Assembly: GCF_003946505.1 (NCBI RefSeq)
Contig: NZ_RHON01000002.1
Location: forward strand, 248,001-312,000
Reading direction: 5' to 3'
Length of the DNA: 64,000 bases
From: Companilactobacillus mishanensis
Lineage (GTDB): Bacteria; Bacillota; Bacilli; Lactobacillales; Lactobacillaceae
Part shown: positions 9,675 to 19,373 of the stretch, piece by piece
Position numbering within the stretch: position 1 is the stretch's first letter
How the letters are laid out: the number at the start of each line of letters is the position of its first letter
Notes under the pieces: generated by a model
The model's database searches: none
Told to the model about the DNA's origin: nothing
Seen by the model: the letters and a program-made list of their open reading frames with translations, nothing else
Position numbers and translations under genes: made by a program

Positions 9675-10196
9675 TTAAAGATTTAATTCGAATGCGATCC
9701 GTCTATCATCTTCAGATGGCCCAACATAAATGATTCCACGTTTTTTGAAACCTAAACTGACTGATAAACCTTGCATTCTTTTATTCATTTCGTGTGTGTC
9801 GATTCGGAAATTTTTAAATCCATGTTCAATGGCGATGGTCATTAAATTTGAAAATAAGAATTTTCCTAGATGCATCCCTCGAAACTTATTTGAAATGGCA
9901 ACTCTGTGCGCTGTGACGTATGGGGTGTCATCGTTGTTCCAACTTCCATCTTGAATGATTTTGTAGTTGGGATCATTTTCAGTCATCAAAGTAGTAGTTC
10001 CAGCAATTTTGTCGTCGACCATCAACACCCAATTTTCTTGTTTTTCAATATCCAACTTAATAGTGGCAACATCAGGTGATCCGTCTTGCCATTGAGGGCT
10101 ACCATCTTTTTTTAGTAGGGCCCGTGCTTCTTCGATAATTTCCATGATTGAATCTAAATCTTCTATTGTAGATTTTCTCAAATAAATATTTGCCAT
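9675..10196 (-). CDS. GNAT-family N-acetyltransferase
   Basis: Acetyl-CoA-dependent N-acetyltransferase of 173 residues. The fold marks are the N-terminal LRKSTIEDLDSIMEIIEEAR, the central VAISNKFRGMHLGKFLFSNL (pyrophosphate-binding loop region, about residues 105-125) and FRIDTHEMNKRMQGLSVSLGF near the end. Substrate unknown. It lies directly downstream of the marR-like gene (13-base gap) on the same strand, so it may share the MarR promoter. Confidence 0.8.
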   Translation of the reverse strand: MANIYLRKSTIEDLDSIMEIIEEARALLKKDGSPQWQDGSPDVATIKLDIEKQENWVLMVDDKIAGTTTLMTENDPNYKIIQDGSWNNDDTPYVTAHRVAISNKFRGMHLGKFLFSNLMTIAIEHGFKNFRIDTHEMNKRMQGLSVSLGFKKRGIIYVGPSEDDRRIAFELNL

Positions 10197-10209
10197 GATC
10201 TTTTCTTGT

Positions 10210-10632
10210 TCACTCTTTCAATTTGTTTTGGATTTCTTCCATTGATTTTATAATATTATTTATGTCTTCTGAAGGCACATTCGCAAATAATCCCTCAATT
10301 TGTGAATCTGCTCGACTATTGATCACATCCAAGGCAGCATGTCCGTCATTGGTCAAAATTAATTTCTTGATTCTTAGGTCGCTAGGATCAACTTCCTTTG
10401 AAATCAGCTTATCGTTTTCCAACTTTTTCAAAACACGACTTAAATATCCTTTATCTAATTTAAGTAAGGTCAGTAGCTGATTTGCGGTGTTGGTTCCGGC
10501 ATTTATCTCCAAAAGTATTCGTGCTTCCAGGAGTGTGTAGTGGGTATGCAGATGATATTTATCGGTCAGTTTTAATACATTTGTATAAAATCGATCGAAT
10601 TGGCGAATCTTATCAATATCTGATTGTTTCAT
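10210..10632 (-). CDS. MarR-family transcriptional regulator
   Basis: Winged-helix repressor of 140 residues. The HTH is seen in NTANQLLTLLKLDKGYLSRVLKKLENDKLISKEVDPSDLRIKKLILTNDG, the typical recognition helix plus wing. ATG 10632 is preferred; another in-frame start at 10644 adds four residues. It diverges from the MFS exporter at 10721, and both promoters are embedded in one inverted repeat (10647-10698). That arrangement implies autorepression and control of the exporter, with release by an unknown ligand. Confidence 0.88.
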   Translation of the reverse strand: MKQSDIDKIRQFDRFYTNVLKLTDKYHLHTHYTLLEARILLEINAGTNTANQLLTLLKLDKGYLSRVLKKLENDKLISKEVDPSDLRIKKLILTNDGHAALDVINSRADSQIEGLFANVPSEDINNIIKSMEEIQNKLKE

Positions 10633-10647
10633 TATTCCCTCCATTGG

Positions 10648-10676
10648 TTGACATAAGCAACTAAATTAAATATAGT
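10648..10676 (+). promoter_or_regulatory. Promoter of the MFS exporter gene
   Basis: TTGACA (10648-10653), 17-base spacer, TATAGT (10671-10676). The -35 lies in the left operator arm. Confidence 0.8.
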
Positions 10677-10697
10677 TATTTAAGTTGCTTATGTCAA
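10669..10697 (-). promoter_or_regulatory. Promoter of the marR-like gene
   Basis: Minus strand TTGACA (10697-10692), 17-base spacer, TATATT (10674-10669). It is the mirror image of the exporter promoter; the two -10 elements overlap. Confidence 0.8.
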
Positions 10698-10720
10698 CTA
10701 ATGTTTAAAGGGAGAGAATA

Positions 10721-12097
10721 ATGCAAAAGGGGACACGAAATTCATTATTTATAGTTTTATTTGGTAGTTTCTTTGGCGTGCTAAGTTCGACCTTGATGAA
10801 CACTGCACTGCCACCAATTATGCATGTATTCCATATTTCATATTCTTCTGCACAGTGGTTGAGTAATGGATATATGCTCGCAAATGCATTGATGATCCCA
10901 GTCAGTGCATATTTAATGAAAAAGTTTTCGTTCAAAATGCTATTCTTATTATTCTCGTCATTTTTCTTCATTGGATCTTTAATCGGTGCCATTGCTAATC
11001 AATATTTGTTAGTAGTCCTTGGAAGAATGATCCAAGCAATTGGTGCCGGAGTCATGAATCCACTTGTCAATGTTATGGCAATGCGTTCAACTGATAAAAA
11101 ACATCGTGGAAGTGTCATGGGAATCATAGGTCTGGTATTCAATTTTGCTCCGATCATTGGTCCAACACTTTCTGGAGTGGTCTTGGACAGCTTTTCTTGG
11201 AGATACTTGTTCATCATGACTATGCCATTCACACTTTTGAGCATCATTTTGTCGGTATTCCAGTTACCTAGAATTACCAAAGAAACGGATTTAACTTTCA
11301 ATGTAAAAGGGATGGTCACAGCGAGTTTTGCACTATTGTGCTTACTCTGGTCATTTTCTAACATTGGTGAATACAACTTTGTTTCTTGGAACATTCTAGG
11401 TTTATTAATTGCCGGTCTAGTATTTACCGCATTATTTTTCAAAACCCAAAAGGGATCCAGCAATCCTTTTGTTAATCTGAATGTTTTTAAACATACACAA
11501 TTCAATATTGCCAACATTCTAAATATGATCTTGATGGTCACCATGTATGGAAATACAATTTTATTACCTATACTGATCCAAAATGTTTTCCATAAAAGTG
11601 CATTGATTTCTGGGTTGGTATTATTACCAGGTGCGATGGTGACAGGAATCATGTCACCAATAAGTGGAAAATTGTTCGACAAATATCCAGTTAGATTTTT
11701 AGTTTTGATTGGGATAACGATTGACTGTATTGGAACAACTTTACAAGTTTTGGTCACACCAGGGACCTCAATCTTGATGATTACATTAGGGCAAACGATA
11801 AGACAGTTTGGACTGGTACTAGTGTTGATACCGATCCAGACTCAAGCTTTGTCATATTTGCCAAACGAACAAATTCCTGATGGGGTAGCTTTATACAACA
11901 CTTTAAGACAAGTCGCTGCTTCTTTTGGAACTGCGTTACTGATTGCTATTATTACTATTGCTGACAAACATAGTGACATGGGAACGATGAGTGGGGAATT
12001 AGTTGGTATCAAATTAGGCTTCGGTGCCTGTTTGTTACTATTGCTAACATGCTTCATTTTTATTCGCAAATTGCACACAGGTATTGAAGATAGATAA
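10721..12097 (+). CDS. MFS multidrug exporter, DHA2-like
   Basis: Plasma-membrane exporter of 458 residues with about 14 hydrophobic segments, the DHA2 drug/H+ antiporter layout. N-terminal marks are MNTALPPIMHVFHISYSSAQWLSNGYML, and the motif-C-like GPTLSGVVLDSFSWRYLF lies near 147-164. ATG 10721 follows GGGAGAG. Divergent from a MarR regulator through a shared operator, so expression is probably induced by a compound it exports. It has a perfect terminator downstream. It is a paralogue in type of the exporter at 6275-7678. The substrate cannot be predicted. Confidence 0.9.
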   Translation: MQKGTRNSLFIVLFGSFFGVLSSTLMNTALPPIMHVFHISYSSAQWLSNGYMLANALMIPVSAYLMKKFSFKMLFLLFSSFFFIGSLIGAIANQYLLVVLGRMIQAIGAGVMNPLVNVMAMRSTDKKHRGSVMGIIGLVFNFAPIIGPTLSGVVLDSFSWRYLFIMTMPFTLLSIILSVFQLPRITKETDLTFNVKGMVTASFALLCLLWSFSNIGEYNFVSWNILGLLIAGLVFTALFFKTQKGSSNPFVNLNVFKHTQFNIANILNMILMVTMYGNTILLPILIQNVFHKSALISGLVLLPGAMVTGIMSPISGKLFDKYPVRFLVLIGITIDCIGTTLQVLVTPGTSILMITLGQTIRQFGLVLVLIPIQTQALSYLPNEQIPDGVALYNTLRQVAASFGTALLIAIITIADKHSDMGTMSGELVGIKLGFGACLLLLLTCFIFIRKLHTGIEDR

Positions 12098-12104
12098 ATA
12101 CTAA

Positions 12105-12134
12105 AAAGGAGAATACCAATTGGTATTCTCCTTT
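12105..12134. terminator. Bidirectional terminator, perfect 30-bp palindrome
   Basis: Two 15-base arms (12105-12119 and 12120-12134) pair without mismatch between the convergent MFS and lipoprotein genes. The sequence is symmetric, with A and T runs at both ends, so it can work in both directions. Confidence 0.85.
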
Positions 12135-12158
12135 AATTTATTTCCTAAAAAAATATAA

Positions 12159-13142
12159 CTATTTAGATTGATTGAATAACCAGTCACGGACAGCGGGAGT
12201 CGTATAGCCATAATCAAACGATGCCATATGTTCCATTCCTTTAGTTGAATCCTTAAGCACTGAACCTGATTTCCAAGTAATAAAGTTGGCTTTTTCGTTC
12301 TTGTCGATCAACTTATTAACTGCGGTATTCTTAGTTTTAGCTGAAGCTGTTGCATCCAAGGTAACGGATGTATATTTCTTGCCATCTTTCTTCAACATCT
12401 TCTTAACATTTTTTTGACCAGTCGAAGCGTTTGAATCTCCGCCAGCAGCAATATAGAAGAATTTTTGATTCTTTAGTTTTTTAAGTTGACTAACATCCCA
12501 TTGAGATGATGTATAAAGAGTAGCTGCAAACAAATTAGGATGAGTAGCGTTGAGGTAGAACATTGTCATACCACCCATTGATTGACCTGAACCATAAAGC
12601 CTGTCTTTGTTTATACTATATTTACTTTCGAGATGATCTAGTAAGTCTAGGTATGTATTAACATTTTTCTTAACTACTTTGGATCCAAATTCTCCCATTC
12701 CACCGGAAACAGTTGATGAATCGAAAACTGGAATCAAGACGAAACTAGCATGTTTCTTTTGTTCTGAATTTGTCGCCCAGATACTACCACCGTATCCTTG
12801 AGTGATACCAGTCTTTGTACTTTGTCCAGTGACTGAATCATCAGGAATGAATGTTAACATCGGATATGATTTATCCTTACTATAATTTTTTGGAACGAAT
12901 AAGTTGTAACGTAATGTTACACCAGTCTTCTTATCTTTATAACTGTATTGCTTGAATTTAGATTCAACCTCACTAGTTACTTTTGATAAAGAAGGATCTT
13001 TTTTTGAATCATTTGTATCAGTCTTCTTAAAAGAAGTCGAAGATTTACTACTTGAGTCCGAACTACTAGATGAACAAGCTGTTCCGATAACTGTTAAAAA
13101 TGCTAACAGAACAACTAATAATAACGTTTTCTTATGTTTCAT
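12159..13142 (-). CDS. Alpha/beta-hydrolase lipoprotein, esterase-like
   Basis: Predicted exported lipoprotein of about 327 residues. A signal peptide (KHKKTLLLVVLLAFLTVIG) leads to TAC-SSSS; the Cys is probably lipidated, although Gly at -3 is not the usual Leu. A Ser/Lys/Asp-rich linker follows (about 22-60). The catalytic domain has the nucleophile motif GQSMGG and a late His in GMEHMASFDYG, which fits an alpha/beta hydrolase related to PHB-depolymerase/feruloyl-esterase-type enzymes. The substrate is unknown. ATG 13142 is preferred over a TTG at 13148. It is convergent with the MFS gene and alone in its transcript. Confidence 0.75.
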   Translation of the reverse strand: MKHKKTLLLVVLLAFLTVIGTACSSSSSDSSSKSSTSFKKTDTNDSKKDPSLSKVTSEVESKFKQYSYKDKKTGVTLRYNLFVPKNYSKDKSYPMLTFIPDDSVTGQSTKTGITQGYGGSIWATNSEQKKHASFVLIPVFDSSTVSGGMGEFGSKVVKKNVNTYLDLLDHLESKYSINKDRLYGSGQSMGGMTMFYLNATHPNLFAATLYTSSQWDVSQLKKLKNQKFFYIAAGGDSNASTGQKNVKKMLKKDGKKYTSVTLDATASAKTKNTAVNKLIDKNEKANFITWKSGSVLKDSTKGMEHMASFDYGYTTPAVRDWLFNQSK

Positions 13143-13339
13143 AACCAATTCCCGCTTTCCTATGTATTAGTTAAGTAATACCGTTGCTACCTTAAATCAA
13201 ACTTAAATGATTTCCCCGATACAGTTATAATTTTATAACTATAGTATAGGAAAAGATATAAGCAAGCCGATATACAATTAATTGATTGAGACGATATTAT
13301 TTCGATTATAAAAACATGATATTAACTATTAAACGTGAT

Positions 13340-13369
13340 AAAAAAGGCCACGATCAATCGATAGTAACC
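13340..13369 (-). terminator. Terminator of tRNA-Arg
   Basis: Minus strand: GGTTAC pairs with GTGGCC (two G-T pairs) around a short loop and is followed by six T residues. It lies 33 bases downstream of the tRNA. Confidence 0.6.
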
Positions 13370-13401
13370 AAGTGTGGACTTAAAATGTCCCAACAAACAT
13401 A

Positions 13402-13473
13402 TGCGCCACGTGGGAGTCGAACCCACATTCCAGGAACCGGAATCCTGTGTGCGATCCATTACACTAGCGGCGC
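13402..13473 (-). tRNA. tRNA-Arg (anticodon CCG)
   Basis: A 72-nt cloverleaf on the minus strand. The acceptor stem GCGCCGC/GTGGCGC pairs with one G-U. The D arm is GTGT/GCAC, the anticodon stem CAGGA/TCCTG holds loop TTCCGGT with anticodon CCG, and the T arm GTGGG-TTCGACT-CCCAC is canonical. The 3' CCA is not encoded. It decodes CGG. It stands alone in about 550 bp between the lipoprotein and cggR. The upstream 13149-13339 stretch shows nothing recognisable. Confidence 0.95.
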
Positions 13474-13560
13474 ATTCATAAACATATTATCTCAAACAAA
13501 TTTGAAATGTAAATCTTACGCAAAAATAAAAAAAACCTTATACTTTTGGCTACTTTATAC

Positions 13561-13588
13561 TTGAATTCTTCGCACGAGCGTTTATAAT
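13561..13588 (+). promoter_or_regulatory. Promoter of the cggR-glycolytic operon
   Basis: TTGAAT (13561-13566), 16-base spacer, TATAAT (13583-13588). It lies upstream of the CggR operator, leaving a leader of about 100 bases before cggR. Confidence 0.6.
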
Positions 13589-13644
13589 AGGAACTGTGCT
13601 TGAGAGGTAACAAAGTTTATCCGGGCTTTTATTTTTTGAGTATA

Positions 13645-13680
13645 TGGGTCACAAAAGGACATACAGGGACAGGATTAGTC
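13645..13680 (+). promoter_or_regulatory. CggR operator, tandem half-sites
   Basis: The run reads GGGTC-N6-GGAC-N4-AGGGAC-N6-AGTC. This keeps exactly the spacing of the B. subtilis CggR operator (CGGGAC-N6-TGTC-N4-CGGGAC-N6-TGTC). It lies about 50 bases after the predicted start site, so CggR would act as a roadblock relieved by fructose-1,6-bisphosphate, as known for Bacillus. Confidence 0.7.
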
Positions 13681-13696
13681 CCAAGGAGTATATCAA

Positions 13697-14737
13697 ATGA
13701 CAATTAATGATGATTTAGAATTGTTGGATTTGGTTGCTCCCGATTTCATTAAGACAGTTGAAAAACGTTTCAGGATACTGCAAAGTATCAAATTAATGGA
13801 ACCGGTGGGCCGTCGGGTCCTAGCAGATGACCTCAATGTTACTGAACGAAGCCTTAGAACCGAGACTGACCTTTTGAAGAATCAAGGATTGATTAATTCA
13901 TCCAAGTCAGGAATGTCTCTAACCAAGGCGGGGATTCAAGCCAATGGTCAACTGAGCAAATTACTAGCTGACTTTCAGGGTACAGCACTTATCGAACAGC
14001 AATTAAGTCAAAAGTTAGGAATTGAACGATGCATTGTTTTGCCAGGTAATTCAGACAAACAGTATCGTGTGATCGATTCCTTTGGCCAGAGACTGAACCA
14101 ACTACTAAGTTCGATCTTACCGAAAGGTAAAAACTTGATTTCTGTTACAGGTGGTAGCACACTTGCACGTGTGGCGCGCAACTTATCGCCAAGTCTTTCT
14201 AAGAATCGCGATTTGTTATTCTTGCCAGCACGTGGTGGAGTTGGAGAATCAGTGATTATCCAAGCCAACAGTGTGTGTGCCGAAATGGCCAACAGAACTC
14301 ACGGACAACACAGGGCTTTATATTTACCAGAAGACATTAGTGAGAGAAGTTTTGAATCTCTCCAAAATGAGGCTTCAATTAAGTCAGTACTTGACTTAAT
14401 ATATAAGTGTAATGTTGTTGTTCATAGTATCGGAACGGCGAGCGTTATGGCTGAGAGAAGAAATCTTTCTGATGAGGATAAACTAACAATCTCATCTAGT
14501 AATGCGGTAGCTGAAGCATTTGGAGATTTCTTTGATCAAAATGGTAAGCTTGTCTATAAGGTACCTAGAATTGGACTTCATGTTCGGGACCTTACTAATA
14601 TTAAATATGTGATTGCGATTGCTGGTGGTGCATCTAAAGCTACTGCAATTCAAGCATATATGAAAAATGCACCTTCTCACACCATATTAATTACTGATGA
14701 AGGTGCCTCACAATCGATTTTAAGGGATAACCCTTAA
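13697..14737 (+). CDS. cggR: Central glycolytic genes regulator CggR
   Basis: SorC/DeoR-type repressor of 346 residues. The N-terminal winged HTH (about 20-80, RRVLADDLNVTERSLRTETDLLKNQGLI) is followed by a sugar-phosphate-binding domain with SVTGGSTLARVA and a late IAIAGGASKATAIQAY. In Bacillus CggR represses gapA-pgk-tpi-pgm-eno until fructose-1,6-bisphosphate binds. ATG 13697 follows AAGGAG. First gene of the operon, 44 bases before gapA, and probably autoregulated through the operator at 13645-13680. Confidence 0.95.
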   Translation: MTINDDLELLDLVAPDFIKTVEKRFRILQSIKLMEPVGRRVLADDLNVTERSLRTETDLLKNQGLINSSKSGMSLTKAGIQANGQLSKLLADFQGTALIEQQLSQKLGIERCIVLPGNSDKQYRVIDSFGQRLNQLLSSILPKGKNLISVTGGSTLARVARNLSPSLSKNRDLLFLPARGGVGESVIIQANSVCAEMANRTHGQHRALYLPEDISERSFESLQNEASIKSVLDLIYKCNVVVHSIGTASVMAERRNLSDEDKLTISSSNAVAEAFGDFFDQNGKLVYKVPRIGLHVRDLTNIKYVIAIAGGASKATAIQAYMKNAPSHTILITDEGASQSILRDNP

Positions 14738-14781
14738 AAAAATATAATATATTTTTACTTTCCTGAAGGAGGAATTTTTGT

Positions 14782-15798
14782 ATGACTACAAAAGTTGGTA
14801 TTAATGGATTTGGACGTATTGGACGTTTAGCATTTCGTCGTATTGCATCAATCGACAGTGATTTGGAAGTTGTAGCAATCAACGACTTGACATCACCTGC
14901 TATGCTTGCTCACTTACTTAAATATGATACAGCTCATGGTAACTTCAAGACTGATTCAATTACAGCTACAGAAAACTCAATCATCGTTGATGGTAAAGAA
15001 ATCCCTGTATATGCTGAAAAGAATGCTGCAGACCTTAAATGGGTTGGCAACGACGGTGTTGACATCGTTCTTGAATGTACTGGTTTCTACACATCATCAG
15101 AAAAAGCACAAGCTCATATCGATGCCGGTGCAAAACGTGTATTGATCTCAGCTCCATCAGGTGAAATGCCTACAGTTGTTTATGGTGTTAACGATGACAT
15201 CCTAACAAACGACGTTAAGATTGCATCTGCTGGTTCATGTACAACTAACTGTCTTGCACCATTAGCTAATGCCGTAAACAAAGAATTCGGTATCAAAGCT
15301 GGTACAATGACAACAGTTCACGCATACACAGCTACACAAATGCTTCAAGATGGTCCAGAACGTAAAGGTAATGTTCGTGCTGCACGTGCTGCTGCTGCAA
15401 ACATCATCCCTCATTCAACTGGTGCTGCTAAAGCCCTTGGTATGGTTGTTCCTGAACTTAAAGGTAAACTTGATGGACATGCACAACGTGTTCCAGTTAT
15501 CACAGGTTCACTTACAGAATTAGTTACAACACTTGGTAAAGAAGTTACTGTTGACGAAGTTAACGCTGCTATCAAGAAATATACTGACAACAACCCTTCA
15601 TTCGGTTACAACGATGATGAAATTGTTTCATCTGACGTTATCGGTACATCATTTGGTTCAGTATTCGACCCAACACAAACACAAATCGTTGGTTCAGGTG
15701 ACGGCCAAGTTGTAAAGACTGTTGCATGGTATGACAACGAATCAGGATTTACTGCACAAATGGTTCGTACACTTGAAAAATTTGCTAGCTTAAACTAA
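14782..15798 (+). CDS. gapA: Glyceraldehyde-3-phosphate dehydrogenase
   Basis: NAD-dependent glycolytic enzyme of 338 residues that converts glyceraldehyde-3-phosphate to 1,3-bisphosphoglycerate. The Rossmann motif [10 protein letters not shown] is at 6-15, catalytic Cys153 is in SCTTNCLAP and His180 in TTVHAYT. Strong codon bias and a long SD (GAAGGAGGA) point to very high expression. Second gene of the CggR operon. The transcript then meets a strong hairpin before pgk (15848-15882), so downstream genes may receive less message. Confidence 0.98.
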   Translation: MTTKVGINGFGRIGRLAFRRIASIDSDLEVVAINDLTSPAMLAHLLKYDTAHGNFKTDSITATENSIIVDGKEIPVYAEKNAADLKWVGNDGVDIVLECTGFYTSSEKAQAHIDAGAKRVLISAPSGEMPTVVYGVNDDILTNDVKIASAGSCTTNCLAPLANAVNKEFGIKAGTMTTVHAYTATQMLQDGPERKGNVRAARAAAANIIPHSTGAAKALGMVVPELKGKLDGHAQRVPVITGSLTELVTTLGKEVTVDEVNAAIKKYTDNNPSFGYNDDEIVSSDVIGTSFGSVFDPTQTQIVGSGDGQVVKTVAWYDNESGFTAQMVRTLEKFASLN

Positions 15799-15847
15799 TT
15801 CATAGTTTAAAATAACAAAGTTTACAACCTAATTTAACGTATTAAAT

Positions 15848-15882
15848 TGGCGGAGGGAGGATAACTCCTTCCGCCATTTTTT
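15848..15882 (+). terminator. Intra-operon terminator between gapA and pgk
   Basis: A 12-bp GC-rich stem (15848-15859 with 15865-15876, one G-T pair), a five-base loop and six T residues. It looks like a full intrinsic terminator inside an otherwise collinear operon, so partial read-through is likely. Confidence 0.8.
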
Positions 15883-15908
15883 GAAGGAAAACTATTGGAG
15901 GATTTATA

Positions 15909-17123
15909 ATGGCCGAACTTATCGTTTCTGACGTTGATGTAAAAGACAAAAAAGTTCTAATGCGTGTCGACTTTAACGTTCCTATCAAAGATGGTGTTGT
16001 TGGCGATACAAACCGTATCGTTGCCGCTATCCCAACTATCAAGTATGTTGCTGAAAATGGCGGAAAAGTGATCTTACTTTCTCACTTGGGTCGTATCAAG
16101 AGTGATGAAGACAAGAAAGCCTTGTCATTAAAACCAGTTGCTGAAAAGTTACAAGAATTAAGCGGATTAAAAGTTAAATTCGTACCTGTTAACGAAGGTA
16201 AAGAATTAGAAGATGCTATCAACGAACTAAATGATGGCGACATCTTACTAATGGAAAACACTCGTTTCCAAGATATCGACAATGACTTTGGTAAACGCGA
16301 AAGTAAAAATGATCCTAAATTAGGCGAATACTGGGCTTCACTTGGTGATGTATTTATCAATGATGCTTTCGGTACAGCTCACAGAAGCCATGCATCAAAC
16401 GTTGGTATCTCAACAGCTATGAAAGCTGCTGGCAAACCAGTTGCTGCTGGTTACTTAATGGAAAAAGAAATCAAGTTCTTGGGTAACGCTGTTGACAATC
16501 CAGTACACCCATTCGTAACTATTCTTGGTGGAGCTAAAGTTTCAGACAAGATCGGTGTTATTGAACATCTTATTCCAAAATCAGACCATATCATTATCGG
16601 TGGTGGTATGGCTTATACATTCTTGGCTGCTCAAGGCCACAAGATCGGTAAGTCATTGTTCGAAGAAGACAAAGTTGAACTTGCTAAGGACCTCCTTCAA
16701 AAAGCAGGCGACAAAATTGTTCTTCCTGTAGACCACATCGTCGCTAAAGAATTCTCAAACGACGCTGCTGCTACAACTACTGATGGTGTTGATATTCCTG
16801 ATGACGAAATGGCATTGGATATCGGACCTAAGTCAATCGCATTGTTCAAAGATACTTTGAAGGGTGCTAAGACTGTTGTATGGAATGGACCAATGGGTGC
16901 ATTCGAAATGAGCAAGTTTGCTGAAGGTACACTCGAAGTTGGACGTGCACTTGGTGACTTATCAGATGCTACAACAATCGTTGGTGGTGGTGACTCAACT
17001 GCTGCTGCTAAGAGCCTTGGTATTGCTGACAAGCTTACACACATCTCAACTGGTGGTGGAGCTTCACTAGAATACCTTGAAGGTAAAGTATTACCTGGTA
17101 TTGATTCAATCTCAGACAAATAA
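15909..17123 (+). CDS. pgk: Phosphoglycerate kinase
   Basis: Glycolytic kinase of 404 residues that transfers phosphate from 1,3-bisphosphoglycerate to ADP. The two-domain layout is complete. [14 protein letters not shown] (about 17-30) is the substrate-binding signature and [13 protein letters not shown] near 358 is the nucleotide-site loop. ATG 15909 follows TTGGAGG. It sits 26 bases after the gapA-pgk hairpin and 19 bases before tpiA. No independent promoter is obvious in the short gap, so expression should depend on read-through. Confidence 0.98.
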   Translation: MAELIVSDVDVKDKKVLMRVDFNVPIKDGVVGDTNRIVAAIPTIKYVAENGGKVILLSHLGRIKSDEDKKALSLKPVAEKLQELSGLKVKFVPVNEGKELEDAINELNDGDILLMENTRFQDIDNDFGKRESKNDPKLGEYWASLGDVFINDAFGTAHRSHASNVGISTAMKAAGKPVAAGYLMEKEIKFLGNAVDNPVHPFVTILGGAKVSDKIGVIEHLIPKSDHIIIGGGMAYTFLAAQGHKIGKSLFEEDKVELAKDLLQKAGDKIVLPVDHIVAKEFSNDAAATTTDGVDIPDDEMALDIGPKSIALFKDTLKGAKTVVWNGPMGAFEMSKFAEGTLEVGRALGDLSDATTIVGGGDSTAAAKSLGIADKLTHISTGGGASLEYLEGKVLPGIDSISDK

Positions 17124-17142
17124 TTAAAGGAGTGTTAAATTT

Positions 17143-17895
17143 ATGCGTACACCTATTATTGCGGGTAACTGGAAGATGAACAAAAATCCTAAAGAAACCC
17201 AAGAATTTTTAGACGGTATCAAAGGTAAATTACCAGAATCTGGTGTAGAAGCCATTATTGGAGCTCCTGCTATTGACTTAACAACACTTGTTGCAGGTGC
17301 TGAAGGTCAACCTTTGAAGACAGCTGCTGAAAACAGTTATTTTGAAGATGAAGGTGCCTTTACTGGTGAAACTTCACCAAAAGCTCTTCAAGAAATGGGT
17401 CTTGATTATGTAATCATCGGCCATTCAGAGAGACGTCAATACTTTGGCGAAACTGACGAAGACATCAACAAGAAAGCACATGCTATTCTTAAGAACAACA
17501 TGTTGCCAATCATCTGTTGTGGTGAAACTCTTGAACAACGTGAAGCTGGAAAAGCTGAAGACTGGGTTACTGGTCAAATCGAAAATGCTGTTAAAGGCAT
17601 TTCTGCTGCTGACTTAGCTAAATCAGTTATCGCTTACGAACCAATCTGGGCTATCGGTACTGGTAAAACAGCTACAAGTGATCAAGCTCAAGAAATGGTT
17701 CACGTAATCCGTGAAAAGATTGCTAGTTTGTATGACGCTGATACTGCTGATAAAGTACGTATCCTTTACGGTGGTTCAGTTAAACCTGCTAACGTTAAAG
17801 ATTTGATGTCTAAAGAAGATATCGATGGTGGACTTGTTGGTGGTGCAAGTATGGATCCTGAATCATTCCTTGCATTAGTTAACTTTCAAAAATAA
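17143..17895 (+). CDS. tpiA: Triosephosphate isomerase
   Basis: Interconverts dihydroxyacetone phosphate and glyceraldehyde-3-phosphate. The protein has 250 residues, a complete TIM barrel. Catalytic residues are Lys11 (NWKMN), His94 (IIGHSERR) and Glu166 ([11 protein letters not shown]). ATG 17143 follows AAAGGAG. It is followed by eno after 85 bases that contain a hairpin without a T run. Confidence 0.98.
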   Translation: MRTPIIAGNWKMNKNPKETQEFLDGIKGKLPESGVEAIIGAPAIDLTTLVAGAEGQPLKTAAENSYFEDEGAFTGETSPKALQEMGLDYVIIGHSERRQYFGETDEDINKKAHAILKNNMLPIICCGETLEQREAGKAEDWVTGQIENAVKGISAADLAKSVIAYEPIWAIGTGKTATSDQAQEMVHVIREKIASLYDADTADKVRILYGGSVKPANVKDLMSKEDIDGGLVGGASMDPESFLALVNFQK

Positions 17896-17916
17896 TAAAT
17901 AAATAAAATGATATTT

Positions 17917-17943
17917 AATTTGACCTTCATAAAGGTTAAAATT
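17917..17943 (+). other. Hairpin between tpiA and eno
   Basis: A stem of about nine pairs (TTTGACCTT against AAGGTTAAA) with a short loop and no following T run. It could protect or process the message; termination is not supported. Confidence 0.4.
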
Positions 17944-17977
17944 GATTTGTATTAAAACTCATAAAGGAGATTTATAA

Positions 17978-19282
<1,305 letters not shown>

Positions 19283-19296
19283 TTTTTAGTTTATTA

Positions 19297-19323
19297 AAAA
19301 CAGTCCTTCGGGACTGTTTTTTT
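19297..19323 (+). terminator. Terminator of the glycolytic operon
   Basis: AAAACAGTCC-TTCG-GGACTGTTTT with a UUCG tetraloop followed by more T residues. Confidence 0.92.
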
Positions 19324-19350
19324 GTGCTCAAAATTATATAGTAATAGTAT
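19322..19350 (+). promoter_or_regulatory. Possible promoter of the oxidoreductase gene
   Basis: TTGTGC (19322-19327), 17 bases, TAGTAT (19345-19350), beginning in the tail of the eno terminator and 24 bases before the next start codon. Confidence 0.4.
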
Positions 19351-19373
19351 GTGTTTAAAAAAGGAGACTTCAT

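Larger units (their letters stand above)
10647..10698. promoter_or_regulatory. Inverted-repeat operator between marR and MFS genes
   Basis: GTTGACATAAGCAACT (10647-10662) is repeated exactly in reverse complement at 10683-10698, with a 20-base AT-rich centre. Each arm contains a TTGACA -35 hexamer. Bound MarR dimers could block both promoters. Confidence 0.8.

Noticed and set aside
10999-11757. A 252-codon open frame opposite the MFS exporter
   Set aside because: It is antisense to a well-supported transporter and lacks an SD; long antisense frames are common opposite hydrophobic genes.
13286-13564. A 92-codon open frame on the plus strand
   Set aside because: It runs through the antisense of tRNA-Arg and has no SD or protein-like composition.
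16697-17119. A 140-codon frame opposite pgk and similar frames opposite glycolytic genes
   Set aside because: These are shadows created by the strong codon bias of highly expressed genes on the plus strand.
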